Part shown: positions 1 through 8,735 of the stretch, piece by piece
How positions within the stretch are numbered: the first letter of the stretch is position 1
How the letters are laid out: the number at the start of each line of letters is the position of its first letter
NCBI GenBank assembly: GCA_038142525.1
Contig: JAYQKE010000015.1
Span: 186,001-250,000, forward strand
Length of the DNA stretch: 64,000 nt
Direction: 5' to 3'
Origin: CAJQHK01 sp038142525
Lineage (GTDB): Bacteria; Pseudomonadota; Alphaproteobacteria; Rickettsiales; UBA1997
Made by a program: the position numbers and the translations under genes
The notes under the pieces: generated by a model
What the model was told of the DNA's origin: nothing
Databases searched by the model: none
What the model saw: only the letters and a program-made list of their open reading frames with translations

Positions 1-78
1 AAAACTCATTGCGATCCTAGATTAAATTCTTCTCAAAGCTTAGAATTGGCTTTTTTATTGATTGAAGAATTAAAGTAA
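1..78 (+). CDS. Class II DAHP synthase, C-terminal end only (partial)
   Basis: The window opens inside a plus-strand frame that ends at a TAA at 76-78. The 25 visible residues contain THCDPRLNSSQSLELAFL, which matches the conserved end of plant-type (class II) 3-deoxy-D-arabino-heptulosonate-7-phosphate synthases. That enzyme joins phosphoenolpyruvate and erythrose-4-phosphate in the first step of the shikimate pathway. Only the tail is visible, so length and active site cannot be judged. It converges on sdhA. Identification rests on this one motif. Confidence 0.7.
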   Translation, partial: KTHCDPRLNSSQSLELAFLLIEELK

Positions 79-91
79 TATTATTCCCCAA

Positions 92-123
92 CTTTAAAGC
101 AATTTTTGCTGTAGGTAAATTTT
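92..123 (+). repeat. Small dispersed hairpin repeat, copy 1
   Basis: The core TTTAAAGCAATTTTTGCTG followed by TAGG and AAATTT recurs at 58492-58527 (opposite orientation) and, more diverged, at 18995-19027. It contains a short stem, AGCAA paired with TTGCT. This copy lies just after the end of the DAHP synthase fragment. It may be a terminator-like or REP-like element; its function is not known. Confidence 0.6.
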
Positions 124-221
124 AATCATAAAGTTGTTAATCACTCTCAAGGGTAATATGTTGATGGTAAAGGAAATGGTATAATGTTTAGGAAAATTAT
201 AAAAGAAATTATTGAACTAGG

Positions 222-341
222 CTAATCAAATATCTTGAGGCAATTTATAGGCAATAAATTTTTTTGGAATTTTAATGTACTAAAAACTACATGAATTCCA
301 AAAAAATTTATTAACACCAAAGTTGTCCAAGATTTGATTAG
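222..341. repeat. Nested inverted repeat between convergent genes, probable bidirectional terminator
   Basis: An inner perfect 19-bp inverted repeat lies at 253-271 and 294-312, with an A/T run in each arm. An outer imperfect pair lies at 222-237 and 328-341, and its right arm covers the sdhA stop codon. The element sits exactly between the plus-strand DAHP synthase end and the minus-strand sdhA end, which fits a two-way terminator. A MITE-like origin is also possible. Confidence 0.55.
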
Positions 342-2140
342 TATGTACGTTTTTTAGGTGGAATAGGCTTCATCTCCTCAGTCATAGGCTGCAAATTAAC
401 ATCTCTATAATCAATTTGAACTTTATATTTTTCATCAGACCACATTAGAGTATGTTTCATCCATTCCTTATCATCTCTTTCTGGAAAATCATCACGACAA
501 TGCGCACCACGAGATTCCTTTCTATTAAGAGCCGATTCAATAGTAACCAATGATTGACCAAGAAGATTATCAAGCTCCAAGGCTTCAACTAGATCACTAT
601 TCCAAATCAAACCACGATCTTTAATTTTAAGATCTTTGAAAGTGCTAATGATATTTCTAAGATTTTTAACACCTTCAGACATAATTTTTTCATCTCTAAA
701 TACCGCCGCATGTTTTTGCATAGTCTTTTGCATTTCAAGACGAATTTGCGCCGCACCTTGAGTACCATCAGCATTTCTAATTTTATCTAATCTTTCTAAA
801 GCGTTTTTACCAGCATCTTTAGCAAATTCTGGCGATTTATCATCATCTTTAATTAATTCTCTTGCTTTAATAGCGCGGATCTGCCAAATACTACAAGATC
901 AAGAAGAGAATTTGAACCAAGACGATTAGCACCATGAACAGAAACGCAAGCCGCCTCACCAATGGCCATAAGACCTGGAACTTTTTCTATTTTACCATCT
1001 TTAGAAGTTAAAACTTCAGCTTCATGATTGGTTGGAATACCACCCATATTATAATGAACTGTAGGAATTACAGGAATTGGCGCCTTAGTAACATCAACTC
1101 CAGCAAAAATTCTAGCAGTCTCAGAAATTCCAGGTAATTTTTCAGCCAAAGTTTTATCATCTAAATGATCAAGATGTAGGAAAATATGATCTTTATTTTC
1201 ACCAACACCACGACCTTCATTAATTTCAATAGTCATTGAACGAGAAACAACATCACGAGAAGCAAGATCCTTAGCATTTGGTGCGTATCTTTCCATGAAT
1301 CTTTCACCTTTAGAATTAACCAAATAACCACCCTCTCCTCTTGCACCTTCAGTAATTAAACAGCCAGAACCATAAACTCCAGTTGGATGAAATTGTACAA
1401 ATTCCATATCTTGAAGTGGTAAACCGGCACGAAGAACCATAGCATTACCATCACCAGTACAAGTATGGGCTGAAGTTGCAGAAAAATAAGCACGACCATA
1501 ACCACCAGTTGCAAGCAAAACAATTTTTGCTTTAAATCTATGAATCGTACCATCAACTAAATTTAAGGCCATAATACCTTTACAAGCTCCATCCTCCATA
1601 ATTAAATCAAGGGCAAAATATTCAATAAAAAACTCAGTATCATGTTTTAAAGATTGCTGATATAAGGTGTGAAGAATTGCATGACCAGTCCTATCAGCAA
1701 TGCTTAAGGCAAGTTCTTTGGGCAGTACCACCTTCACCATAACCTTTAGTCATGCCACCAAAAGGTCTTTGATAAATTTTACCTTCTTCATTTCTAGAAA
1801 ATGGCACCCCATAATGTTCTAATTCAATAATAGCTTCTGGAGCAGTTTTGCACATATATTCAATAGAATCTTGATCACCAAGCCAATCAGAACCTTTAAT
1901 TGTGTCATAAGCGTGCCATCTCCAATCATCTTCGCCCATATTACCAAGAGCACCAGAAATTCCACCTTGAGCAGCAACGGTGTGAGAACGAGTTGGAAAA
2001 ACTTTACTAATACAAGCAGTCTTTAATCCCTTTGAAGACATACCGAAAGTAGCTCTAAGACCAGCACCACCAGCACCCACTACTACTACATCAAATTCAT
2101 GATCTATGATTTTATAATTTCCTATTTTAGTTTCAGTCAT
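338..2140 (-). CDS. sdhA: Succinate dehydrogenase flavoprotein subunit SdhA (two apparent frameshifts)
   Basis: SdhA is the FAD-carrying catalytic subunit of respiratory complex II and oxidises succinate to fumarate on the inner face of the cytoplasmic membrane. The N-terminus shows the dinucleotide motif GAGGAGLRA (residues about 22-30) and RSHTVAAQGG, whose His (about residue 53) is the covalent FAD site. HGANRLGSNSLLDLVVFG lies before the helical C-terminus, which ends in PPKKRTY. Summed length is close to 600 residues, as expected. The frame is broken near 1710 (after AQRTC) and near 880 (after FGRSA). Both breaks fall in conserved sequence that resumes in another frame, so base-calling errors are more likely than real inactivation. 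It is third in the order sdhC-sdhD-sdhA, and sdhB lies 13 kb away. Confidence 0.93.
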
Positions 2141-2318
2141 AATAATAATTTAATATTTACATCTAGTCTTTTGCTATACAACCAACTAAGTTGATTTGCT
2201 CTTTGACTAGAAGGTTAGAAAAAAGATCCTTGATCACTTTTTCTTTGTCTTTTGCCTATATTCAAAGGGAGTCAGACGCACATTGTTAAACCATCCATCC
2301 CGTGCCAAACCGAGCTGT

Positions 2319-2672
2319 TTACAAAATAATATGTAATCTAATAATGGCGATGACAACAGAGATGGCAGTAATTAAAGAAATAACATTAATAATTGCAATG
2401 GTAGTTTTTCTAGCTGTTTTGCAAGAAACATAATCTTCAATCACTGTTTGCATACCAAGACAGCCATGATAAAGACAAGTGCAAATAAACAAAATAGCTA
2501 AAACAGTATTTGTCATATATGAAAAGAAAGTTTCAATATAGCTATTATCAACTAACATTGTAAAAAATGAATAGCCAAACCATAAAACTAAAAAAATTAA
2601 AATTGCGGCGCTAATTCTTTGAAAAATCCAATGATGCGATCCTGTCTTTTCTGATTTTCTGATTTCTGTCAT
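2319..2672 (-). CDS. sdhD: Succinate dehydrogenase membrane anchor SdhD
   Basis: This 117-residue protein has three hydrophobic segments (about residues 18-38, 52-72 and 90-115) and an HHWIFQRISA start, as in SdhD hydrophobic anchors. The His in CLYHGCLGMQ fits the haem b and quinone-site helix. With SdhC it anchors SdhA/SdhB and passes electrons to ubiquinone. Its start overlaps the sdhC stop by one base. About 180 bases separate it from sdhA; this gap holds an imperfect inverted repeat (CTAGTC near 2162, GACTAG near 2203) and no recognisable gene. Confidence 0.88.
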   Translation of the reverse strand: MTEIRKSEKTGSHHWIFQRISAAILIFLVLWFGYSFFTMLVDNSYIETFFSYMTNTVLAILFICTCLYHGCLGMQTVIEDYVSCKTARKTTIAIINVISLITAISVVIAIIRLHIIL

Positions 2673-3073
2673 TATCTAAGGTAAAAATAAGTAAAAATTG
2701 TAGCGATTGTTAAAAAAATTGCCGAAAATATAACTATATAAGCATTACGATAAGCGTCTTTAATATCATAACCTTTGCCAATATCCCACATTAAGTGACG
2801 CACACCATTACAAAGATGATAATATAAAGCAAAAAGCCAAGTAAATGAAAAGAAATAAGTTGCATAAACCCATATATTGCTAGAACATTTTTGATAATTA
2901 CCGCCAAAAACTAAATCCGTCTGATATTGATAATAAATAAAAAACCAAGAAAGAATAAGAACCCCAAGAAAAAGATAAATACCAGTCAGACGGTGTAAAA
3001 TCGAGGTAAAAGATGTCATTTGCGGTTTATAAATTTGCAAATGAGGAGATAATGGTCTATTTTGATTATTCAT
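2672..3073 (-). CDS. sdhC: Succinate dehydrogenase cytochrome b556 subunit SdhC
   Basis: The 133-residue protein carries the family signature RPLSPHLQIYK near the N-terminus, SILHRLTG before the first membrane helix, and HLCNGVRHLMWDIG, where the first His is the expected haem ligand. Three membrane segments are visible. It is the first gene of sdhCDA. The upstream region holds a short GGGAT/ATCCC hairpin (3091-3101) and then the MITE at 3213, so any promoter lies close to that insertion. Confidence 0.92.
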   Translation of the reverse strand: MNNQNRPLSPHLQIYKPQMTSFTSILHRLTGIYLFLGVLILSWFFIYYQYQTDLVFGGNYQKCSSNIWVYATYFFSFTWLFALYYHLCNGVRHLMWDIGKGYDIKDAYRNAYIVIFSAIFLTIATIFTYFYLR

Positions 3074-3212
3074 ATTTCGATTAAATTAAAATGGGATTAT
3101 CCCAAAATATCTTCAGCTAAATCATGATAAAAAAACTTTTAAAAATTTCAATATATTAAAATTATTGATTTGAATTGATTAAAGTTTTATCATATAAATT
3201 CGCTCCCAAACT

Positions 3213-3388
3213 ATAGGAACCTCTGAAAAACTAAAAATTGGAATTTTTAGAGCATTTTTTAGCAGAAATTGTGTTTCTTTTTGGTGCAATATGAACATAT
3301 TGTGCCATAAAAAACTAAATTTATGCTAAAAAGGGTTAAAAAGATCAATTTTGCTAAATACATATTTTAGTTTTTCAGAGGTTCCTAT
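3213..3388. mobile_element. MITE-like element with perfect 24-bp terminal inverted repeats
   Basis: Positions 3213-3236 and 3365-3388 are exact reverse complements; the core end is GGAACCTCTGAAAAACTAAA. The outermost bases read TA on both sides, consistent with a TA target duplication (IS630- or IS5-like, inferred). The roughly 128-bp interior has no coding capacity. Related ends occur at 39529-39546 and 48899-48936. It sits between divergent sdhC and thiD, and its right end supplies the apparent 5' extension of the thiD frame. Confidence 0.75.
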
Positions 3389-3401
3389 AATAGTAAATAA
3401 T

Positions 3402-4169
3402 TTGTCTTCTTTTAAACCAAATATTGTCACCATTGCAGGATCCGATCCTTTATCAAAATCAGGAATTATGGCTGATTTTAAAGCTGGATATGATTTAGAC
3501 GCCAATATTTTTAATGTTATTAGTGCTATTAATGCTCAAAATAATCAAAAAATCAGTAATATTTTATATTTAGATCAAAAAATTATTCATGATCAATTGG
3601 AAGCAATTTTTTCCGAAAATAAAATTGATATAGTTAAAATTGGTATGGTTGGAAATTCTGATGCTGTTAATGAAATTATAGATTTCTTTACCAAAAAAAA
3701 TATCAAAAAGATCTATACAGAATATAAAATTATTTTTGATCCGGTAATTAAAGCTAGTAATGGATTTGATCTCATTACCGATGAGGCAATTCAAAAAATT
3801 GAATCAGAATTATTTCCTCTTTGTTATTTAATTACACCAAATATTTATGAGTTGGAAATTTTATCTGGAATTAAAATTATAAATTTAGAAGATATTAAAA
3901 AAGCTGTCCAAAAATTAAAAAATCTTGGTGCTAAAAATATTCTAGTTAAGGGTGGGCATTTTCAGGAAAAGTCAGATAAAGTTCTGTCATTTTTGTTTTT
4001 GGATAATAGAATCATTAAAATTCGAAATAAAAGATTAGAGAAAAATCTTCGAGGTACTGGCTGTATGTTATCTACTGCCATTGCTGTGTTTTTAGGTAAA
4101 AATTTTGATCTAGTACAATCCATTAGAAGAGCTAATAGATATGTTTATCATAAAATAAAAAGTGGATAA
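3402..4169 (+). CDS. thiD: Hydroxymethylpyrimidine/phosphomethylpyrimidine kinase ThiD
   Basis: ThiD phosphorylates HMP and HMP-P in thiamine pyrophosphate synthesis. VTIAGSDP opens the ribokinase-type fold, KIGMVG and LVKGGH follow, and GTGCMLSTAIAVFLG carries the anion hole and catalytic Cys. The usual SGGAGI after GSDP is SKSGI, so substrate preference could differ. The open frame reaches back to a TTG at 3351, but that part lies in the MITE arm, so I prefer the TTG at 3402, which gives about 255 residues. The native start may have been displaced by the insertion. It heads a run of overlapping genes (ctaB, queC and the pilus-like set). Confidence 0.85.
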   Translation: MSSFKPNIVTIAGSDPLSKSGIMADFKAGYDLDANIFNVISAINAQNNQKISNILYLDQKIIHDQLEAIFSENKIDIVKIGMVGNSDAVNEIIDFFTKKNIKKIYTEYKIIFDPVIKASNGFDLITDEAIQKIESELFPLCYLITPNIYELEILSGIKIINLEDIKKAVQKLKNLGAKNILVKGGHFQEKSDKVLSFLFLDNRIIKIRNKRLEKNLRGTGCMLSTAIAVFLGKNFDLVQSIRRANRYVYHKIKSG

Positions 4170-5036
4170 AAACTCAATATTTTACAATTTATTAATTTTA
4201 ACCAAACCTGGTATTATTATTGGCAATATCATTAATTCCTTTGCTGGCTTTTTTTTGGCAAAGCAAAAATTTATCAAAGCCATATTGATCTTTTTGATTT
4301 AGTAACTGTTATTTTAGCAATTATTTTAATTATTGCCTCGGGCTGCGTGTTTAATAATATCTATGATCGCGATATTGACGGCTTAATGGAAAGAACTAAA
4401 AATCGTCCCTTAGTTCAAAATAAAATTTCTATTAATTTTAGTATTATTTATGCTCTGATTTTAGGAATTATTGGTTTTTTCATTCTTTATTATTTCGGCA
4501 ATATTTTAAGTTTTATTACGGCCATTATAGGATTTCTTTTTTATGTTATAATTTATACTATTTTTTTAAAAAGAAATTCAATTTATGATATTCATATTGG
4601 CAGTATTTCTGGTTCTATGCCACCATTAATTGCTTATTTTTTTGTCAGTGGTAAAGTTGATTTTGAAGCAATTATACTTTTTGTAATTTTAATTTTTTGG
4701 CAAATTGCACATTCTTTAGCTATTGTCATTTATCGAATGGATGACTTTAAGAAAGCTAATATTGCTATTATGCCTAATATTAAAAATATAAAAATTACTA
4801 AAATAAATATTCTGATTTATATTATTTTATTTTTAATTGTCATGACAAGTTTATTTTTAAGTGATTTTGTCGGTTTGTTTTATTTAACTTTGATCCTAAT
4901 AGCTTCTTTATATTGGCTGTTTGGTTATTTTAAGCAGGAGATAGATGAAAAAAAATGGGCTAAAAAAATCTTATTTCTATCTATCATAGTCATTTTCATT
5001 TTTGATATAACTTTAATGCTAAATTATAGCTTATGA
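4162..5036 (+). CDS. ctaB: Protohaem IX farnesyltransferase (haem O synthase) CtaB/CyoE, one apparent frameshift
   Basis: This UbiA-superfamily membrane prenyltransferase makes haem O for terminal oxidases. TKPGIIIGN near the N-terminus and ASGCVFNNIYDRDIDGLMER with RTKNRP are the diagnostic motifs; the Asp-rich segment binds Mg-farnesyl diphosphate. Several membrane helices follow. The frame starts at GTG 4162, overlapping thiD by 8 bases, and breaks near 4258-4263 (one base apparently missing after GFFLA), then resumes at HIDLFDLVTVILA. The restored length of about 291 residues is normal. It overlaps queC by 4 bases. Confidence 0.87.
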
Positions 5037-5725
5037 AGAAGAGAGCAATTATATTATTAAGTGGAGGTTTAGATTCTCTTACCATATCAGCAATTGCAAA
5101 AAATGAGGGTTATGAACTTTATGGACTCAGTTTTAATTACGGCCAAAGACATAAAGTGGAATTAGAAATGGCAAAAAAAATTGCCAAAATCTATAATTTT
5201 ATTGATCATAAAATTGTTAATATTGATATAGATATTTTTAAAAATAGTGCTTTAACCGATAAAAATATTGCCGTACCAAAAAATAGAGATCATATTAGCA
5301 ATATTAATAATATTCCTGTGACCTATGTTCCAGCTAGAAATATTATTTTTTTATCTTACGCTTTATCTTACGCTGAATCAAATAATATCAATGATATTTT
5401 TATTGGGGTTAATATTGTTGATTATTCTGGTTATCCGGATTGCAGACCAGAATTTATAGAAAGTTTTGAGAAGACTGCTAATTTAGCAACCGCCTCTGCA
5501 TTAAAAAAATCTTTCAAAATTCATACACCCCTTATAAAGTTAAGCAAACAAGAGATAATTGCTCTTGGCTTAAAGTTTAACGTAGATTATTCCAATGCCC
5601 ATAGCTGTTATGATCCAATTCATAAAAATGGAAAATATTATGCTTGCGGCAAATGTGATTCTTGTATTTTAAGATTAGAAGGTTTTAGTAAAAATAACTC
5701 TTGTGACCCATATTTATATATATGA
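5033..5725 (+). CDS. queC: 7-cyano-7-deazaguanine synthase QueC
   Basis: QueC converts 7-carboxy-7-deazaguanine to preQ0 with ATP and ammonia in the queuosine tRNA-modification pathway. The PP-loop SGGLDS is at residues 10-15. A zinc site near the C-terminus is formed by the Cys of HSCYDP and CGKCDSC. The 230-residue length is typical. It overlaps ctaB upstream (ATGA-type) and the next gene downstream (also ATGA), so the block is probably translationally coupled. No preQ1 riboswitch is apparent. Confidence 0.93.
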   Translation: MKKRAIILLSGGLDSLTISAIAKNEGYELYGLSFNYGQRHKVELEMAKKIAKIYNFIDHKIVNIDIDIFKNSALTDKNIAVPKNRDHISNINNIPVTYVPARNIIFLSYALSYAESNNINDIFIGVNIVDYSGYPDCRPEFIESFEKTANLATASALKKSFKIHTPLIKLSKQEIIALGLKFNVDYSNAHSCYDPIHKNGKYYACGKCDSCILRLEGFSKNNSCDPYLYI

Positions 5726-7251
5726 AAAAAATTAAAACATTTTTCAGAAAAAAATCTTGTACCATAACTATTGGAATCAATGGAGCATTTTTTGCATTTC
5801 ATCATGGTCGTACGATAGAAAAAACTGTCTTTATTAAGGATATAAAAGATGCTAAAAAGTCAGTTAAAACAATTTTTCAAAGCCAAGAGAATTATCCAAT
5901 ATATATCCTACTTGATGATAATGATCAAACTTATAAACAAAAAACATATCCTGCGATAAAATCTTTTGATGTTTCTAGATTAATCAAAAAAGATCTTTTT
6001 AGAGAGAGTCCTAAAACTAAAAATGAAGTTATTAAAAATGTTATATTAAATAGAAGAAAAAGTGATAAAAAATGGAATGCATTATTATTTTGGGCAGAAT
6101 TAAAAAAGAATATAACTGAATGGATCGATTTTTTAATATTGATACCAAAAAATAGATTGGTAGGAATTTACCTACTACCAGTAGAAAGCAAATCTTCATT
6201 AGTTAATATTACAGAAATTGCCAAAAAGGATTTTAATATTTCTAGAGAGTCAAATATTGATATCATTACATTTGATACAGCTATTAGTGGCTTAAGACAA
6301 TTTATTTTTCACAATAATTTTTTAATCTTAAATAGAGAACCTGATCATCATTTGGAGAGTGATAATTTTACAAAATATTTTGAGCAAGATATGCTCAGAA
6401 TTATACAATATTTAAAAAGATCATTTCCTGAAATTAAGGTCTCTAATATTAATTTTATTAATATTTTATCAAAAGATTTAATAAAAAAGCTCGACTCTCT
6501 GAAGACAAAATCTTTAAAGATTAGTAATTATGAATCCAATGTCATATCCAAAAAACTAAATATTAAAACTTTAGACAATAACAAATTAGAAACTCGATCT
6601 GATGAAATATTAGCCAATAATTTCATTAATAGTAAAAAGAAGTTTTTTAAATTTTCTACCTTTAGAATTAAAAAAATTAATATTTTATATTTTCTGATAT
6701 CTTCATTATTTTTTATAAATATATCAATTATTTTATTTTTGGGATATATGGCCATTAAAATGTTTATACATGATTCAACAAGAGATAGTGAAATAATTGA
6801 TTTAAATTTAAAAAGGTCAACTTTGGAAGTAAAACTTAACAAAATCAAAAAACAAAGTTTAGGAGATCCAAATGATCAAAATAAATTTTATGAAATTATA
6901 GATTTTGGTCAAATTGATGAATTTTTTGCCAATAGAGAAGATTTATATCTAAAAGGATTAACTAAGGCATCTGTAATTCCAAAAGATAAAAATTCTATAA
7001 AAAGCGTGTCATATAGTTTGAAGAATTTTAAACCAAATAATATCACATCAAAATATAAGGTAAATATTACTGGCTCTGTTATTAATAAAAAGGGGGGTAT
7101 AGATCAATTATTTAGCAATTTTGATAATTTAATTTCATCTCTCAAAACGTCGGATAAAGATAAATTAAAATATGATGACATACCCAATAACATTAATTTT
7201 AATAAGAAATTTTATAAATATCCTTTTGATATAACTATTGAATCCCAATAA
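5722..7251 (+). CDS. Bitopic inner-membrane protein, PilM/PilN- or GspL-like
   Basis: I do not recognise a close family. The 509-residue protein has a soluble N-terminal region of about 315 residues with alternating beta-rich segments (TITIGINGAFFAFHHGRTIE near the start). One membrane segment follows at about residues 317-345, then a roughly 160-residue periplasmic part. This layout, and the two following genes, resemble the GspL-GspM-GspC or PilMN-PilO-PilP inner-membrane platform of type II secretion and type IV pili. It overlaps queC by 4 bases, and only 3 bases separate it from the next gene. Function is inferred from architecture and order, not from diagnostic residues. Confidence 0.5.
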   Translation: MKKIKTFFRKKSCTITIGINGAFFAFHHGRTIEKTVFIKDIKDAKKSVKTIFQSQENYPIYILLDDNDQTYKQKTYPAIKSFDVSRLIKKDLFRESPKTKNEVIKNVILNRRKSDKKWNALLFWAELKKNITEWIDFLILIPKNRLVGIYLLPVESKSSLVNITEIAKKDFNISRESNIDIITFDTAISGLRQFIFHNNFLILNREPDHHLESDNFTKYFEQDMLRIIQYLKRSFPEIKVSNINFINILSKDLIKKLDSLKTKSLKISNYESNVISKKLNIKTLDNNKLETRSDEILANNFINSKKKFFKFSTFRIKKINILYFLISSLFFINISIILFLGYMAIKMFIHDSTRDSEIIDLNLKRSTLEVKLNKIKKQSLGDPNDQNKFYEIIDFGQIDEFFANREDLYLKGLTKASVIPKDKNSIKSVSYSLKNFKPNNITSKYKVNITGSVINKKGGIDQLFSNFDNLISSLKTSDKDKLKYDDIPNNINFNKKFYKYPFDITIESQ

Positions 7252-7254
7252 ATT

Positions 7255-7956
7255 ATGGCCCAAGAAGATATAAAAAAAGAAAAACGTAAATTAGAAGATT
7301 TAAAAATAACTAAAAAACCTGAACCTTATGACAAAAAGGTTAAAATATATTTTACTAAAATTATTATTGAGATTTTATTAATCGCTGTTTTTTCTTTATT
7401 TATATTTCTATTTCAAAAATATGAAAAAAAATTAGATAAAGATCATGAGAAGGAGGTTGTTAAAATCAATAAAGTAATTTCTAAATTAAAAAATGACACT
7501 AAAAATATGGAAGGAAAAGTTAGTGAGGTTATAAAATTTAAAGAAAAATGGGACAAATCAAGCTCAGATCTGATAGGATTAAACAAAATAAAACCAAATT
7601 ATCTGCAAAATCAAATTAAATCATTATCTTCAAAATATAAAATACATAATCTTACTATAAAAAATAACAAAAAGGTAAAAACAGATATAAAATCTTTAGC
7701 ATTGCGTAAATTATATCTTGAATCTATCACTGGCAAGATGTCATTTTCTTCTATGACTGATATTGAAGCTATAAATTATATAGAAAATATTATCAATGAT
7801 TTGCCAGGGTTTTTTATCATTAGCAAAATATCTATTACTAAAAATCAAGATAAATATTCATCGGAAGACATATTAAAAATCAAACAAGGAATCTATAATA
7901 AATTTATCATAGATTTTAAGATAGATTATACATGGTATGTTATTAATGGAGAATGA
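7255..7956 (+). CDS. PilO/GspM-like single-pass membrane protein
   Basis: This 233-residue protein has a Lys-rich cytoplasmic N-terminus (about 30 residues), one membrane helix at about residues 31-50, a charged coiled-coil stretch at about 52-105, and a globular C-terminal part. That is the classical PilO/GspM arrangement. In those systems the protein pairs with the PilN/GspL partner to form the inner-membrane alignment complex. It overlaps the next gene by 4 bases. The family assignment is by shape and neighbourhood only. Confidence 0.45.
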   Translation: MAQEDIKKEKRKLEDLKITKKPEPYDKKVKIYFTKIIIEILLIAVFSLFIFLFQKYEKKLDKDHEKEVVKINKVISKLKNDTKNMEGKVSEVIKFKEKWDKSSSDLIGLNKIKPNYLQNQIKSLSSKYKIHNLTIKNNKKVKTDIKSLALRKLYLESITGKMSFSSMTDIEAINYIENIINDLPGFFIISKISITKNQDKYSSEDILKIKQGIYNKFIIDFKIDYTWYVINGE

Positions 7957-8623
7957 TGATGATTAGTACAAATTGCAAAAATATTCTTTATAGTTTTATT
8001 GTTATTTTATTATTGATTTGCAACTCATCAGCTAATGAGGACAAGAAATCCAACTCAAAAAATATTACAACAGAAAAACCTTCAAATCAAAAAAACATTC
8101 ATGATGAAAAAGAAATAGAGGCCATAAAAGATGTTTTATCTAAAATTAAAAAAACTCCCAAATCAAAAAAAAAAGACATAATATTAAAAACTTAATGTTC
8201 TCTAAAGGAGAATTGCAGGACATTAATAAAATTTTAAATGCCAAAGAAGACATAAAAGAAGAAGAAAAAGAAACCAAACAAAAGAAAACTAAAATAAAAG
8301 AAATAGTAAAATTTGGAAAAATATATTTATCATCTATTCTTTACCTATCTCAAGATAAGTGGTCTATATGGGTTAATGGCAATAAAATATCTTCTAGAAG
8401 TAATGTCGAAGGAAATGATATTTATATAAAATCTGTAACCCCTTATGAAGTTGATCTGGTTTGGTCTCTTAGTCCAAGAAAATGGAGAATTGTTTCAGAA
8501 TTACCAGCAGATACCAAAGCTCCCAAATTAAATGCATCTGGACAGGTAGAAATCAATGTTAAAATAAAAGCTAATCAAACCTATATCTTAAAATATGATA
8601 AGGTAGTGAGTGGTAAAATATAA
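7953..8623 (+). CDS. Exported PilP-like periplasmic protein (apparent frameshift in a poly-A run)
   Basis: Two frames appear to form one gene. The first has a signal peptide (MMISTNCKNILYSFIVILLL region) and a Lys/Ser-rich linker ending at 8195. The second, open from the same linker, carries a beta-rich domain (KWSIWVNGNKISS to ILKYDKVVSG). The break is at an A10 run (8165-8174), and the downstream frame is open upstream of its own ATG. Joined, it is about 223 residues: signal peptide, unstructured linker and a small beta domain, as in PilP or the HR domain of GspC. An alternative is two separate genes with a TAATG junction. Confidence 0.45.
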
Positions 8624-8735
8624 AACATATATTTATTACATAGTCATTCCTACTTTTTAGCACAATATAGCTTTACATTAATTTTTAATTTCCTTATCAA
8701 TTAATGACATGATTTAATTTTAATAACTTACAAAT

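Noticed and set aside
3345..3402. TPP riboswitch upstream of thiD
   Set aside because: The upstream region is the MITE; no CUGAGA-type conserved THI-box motif is visible.
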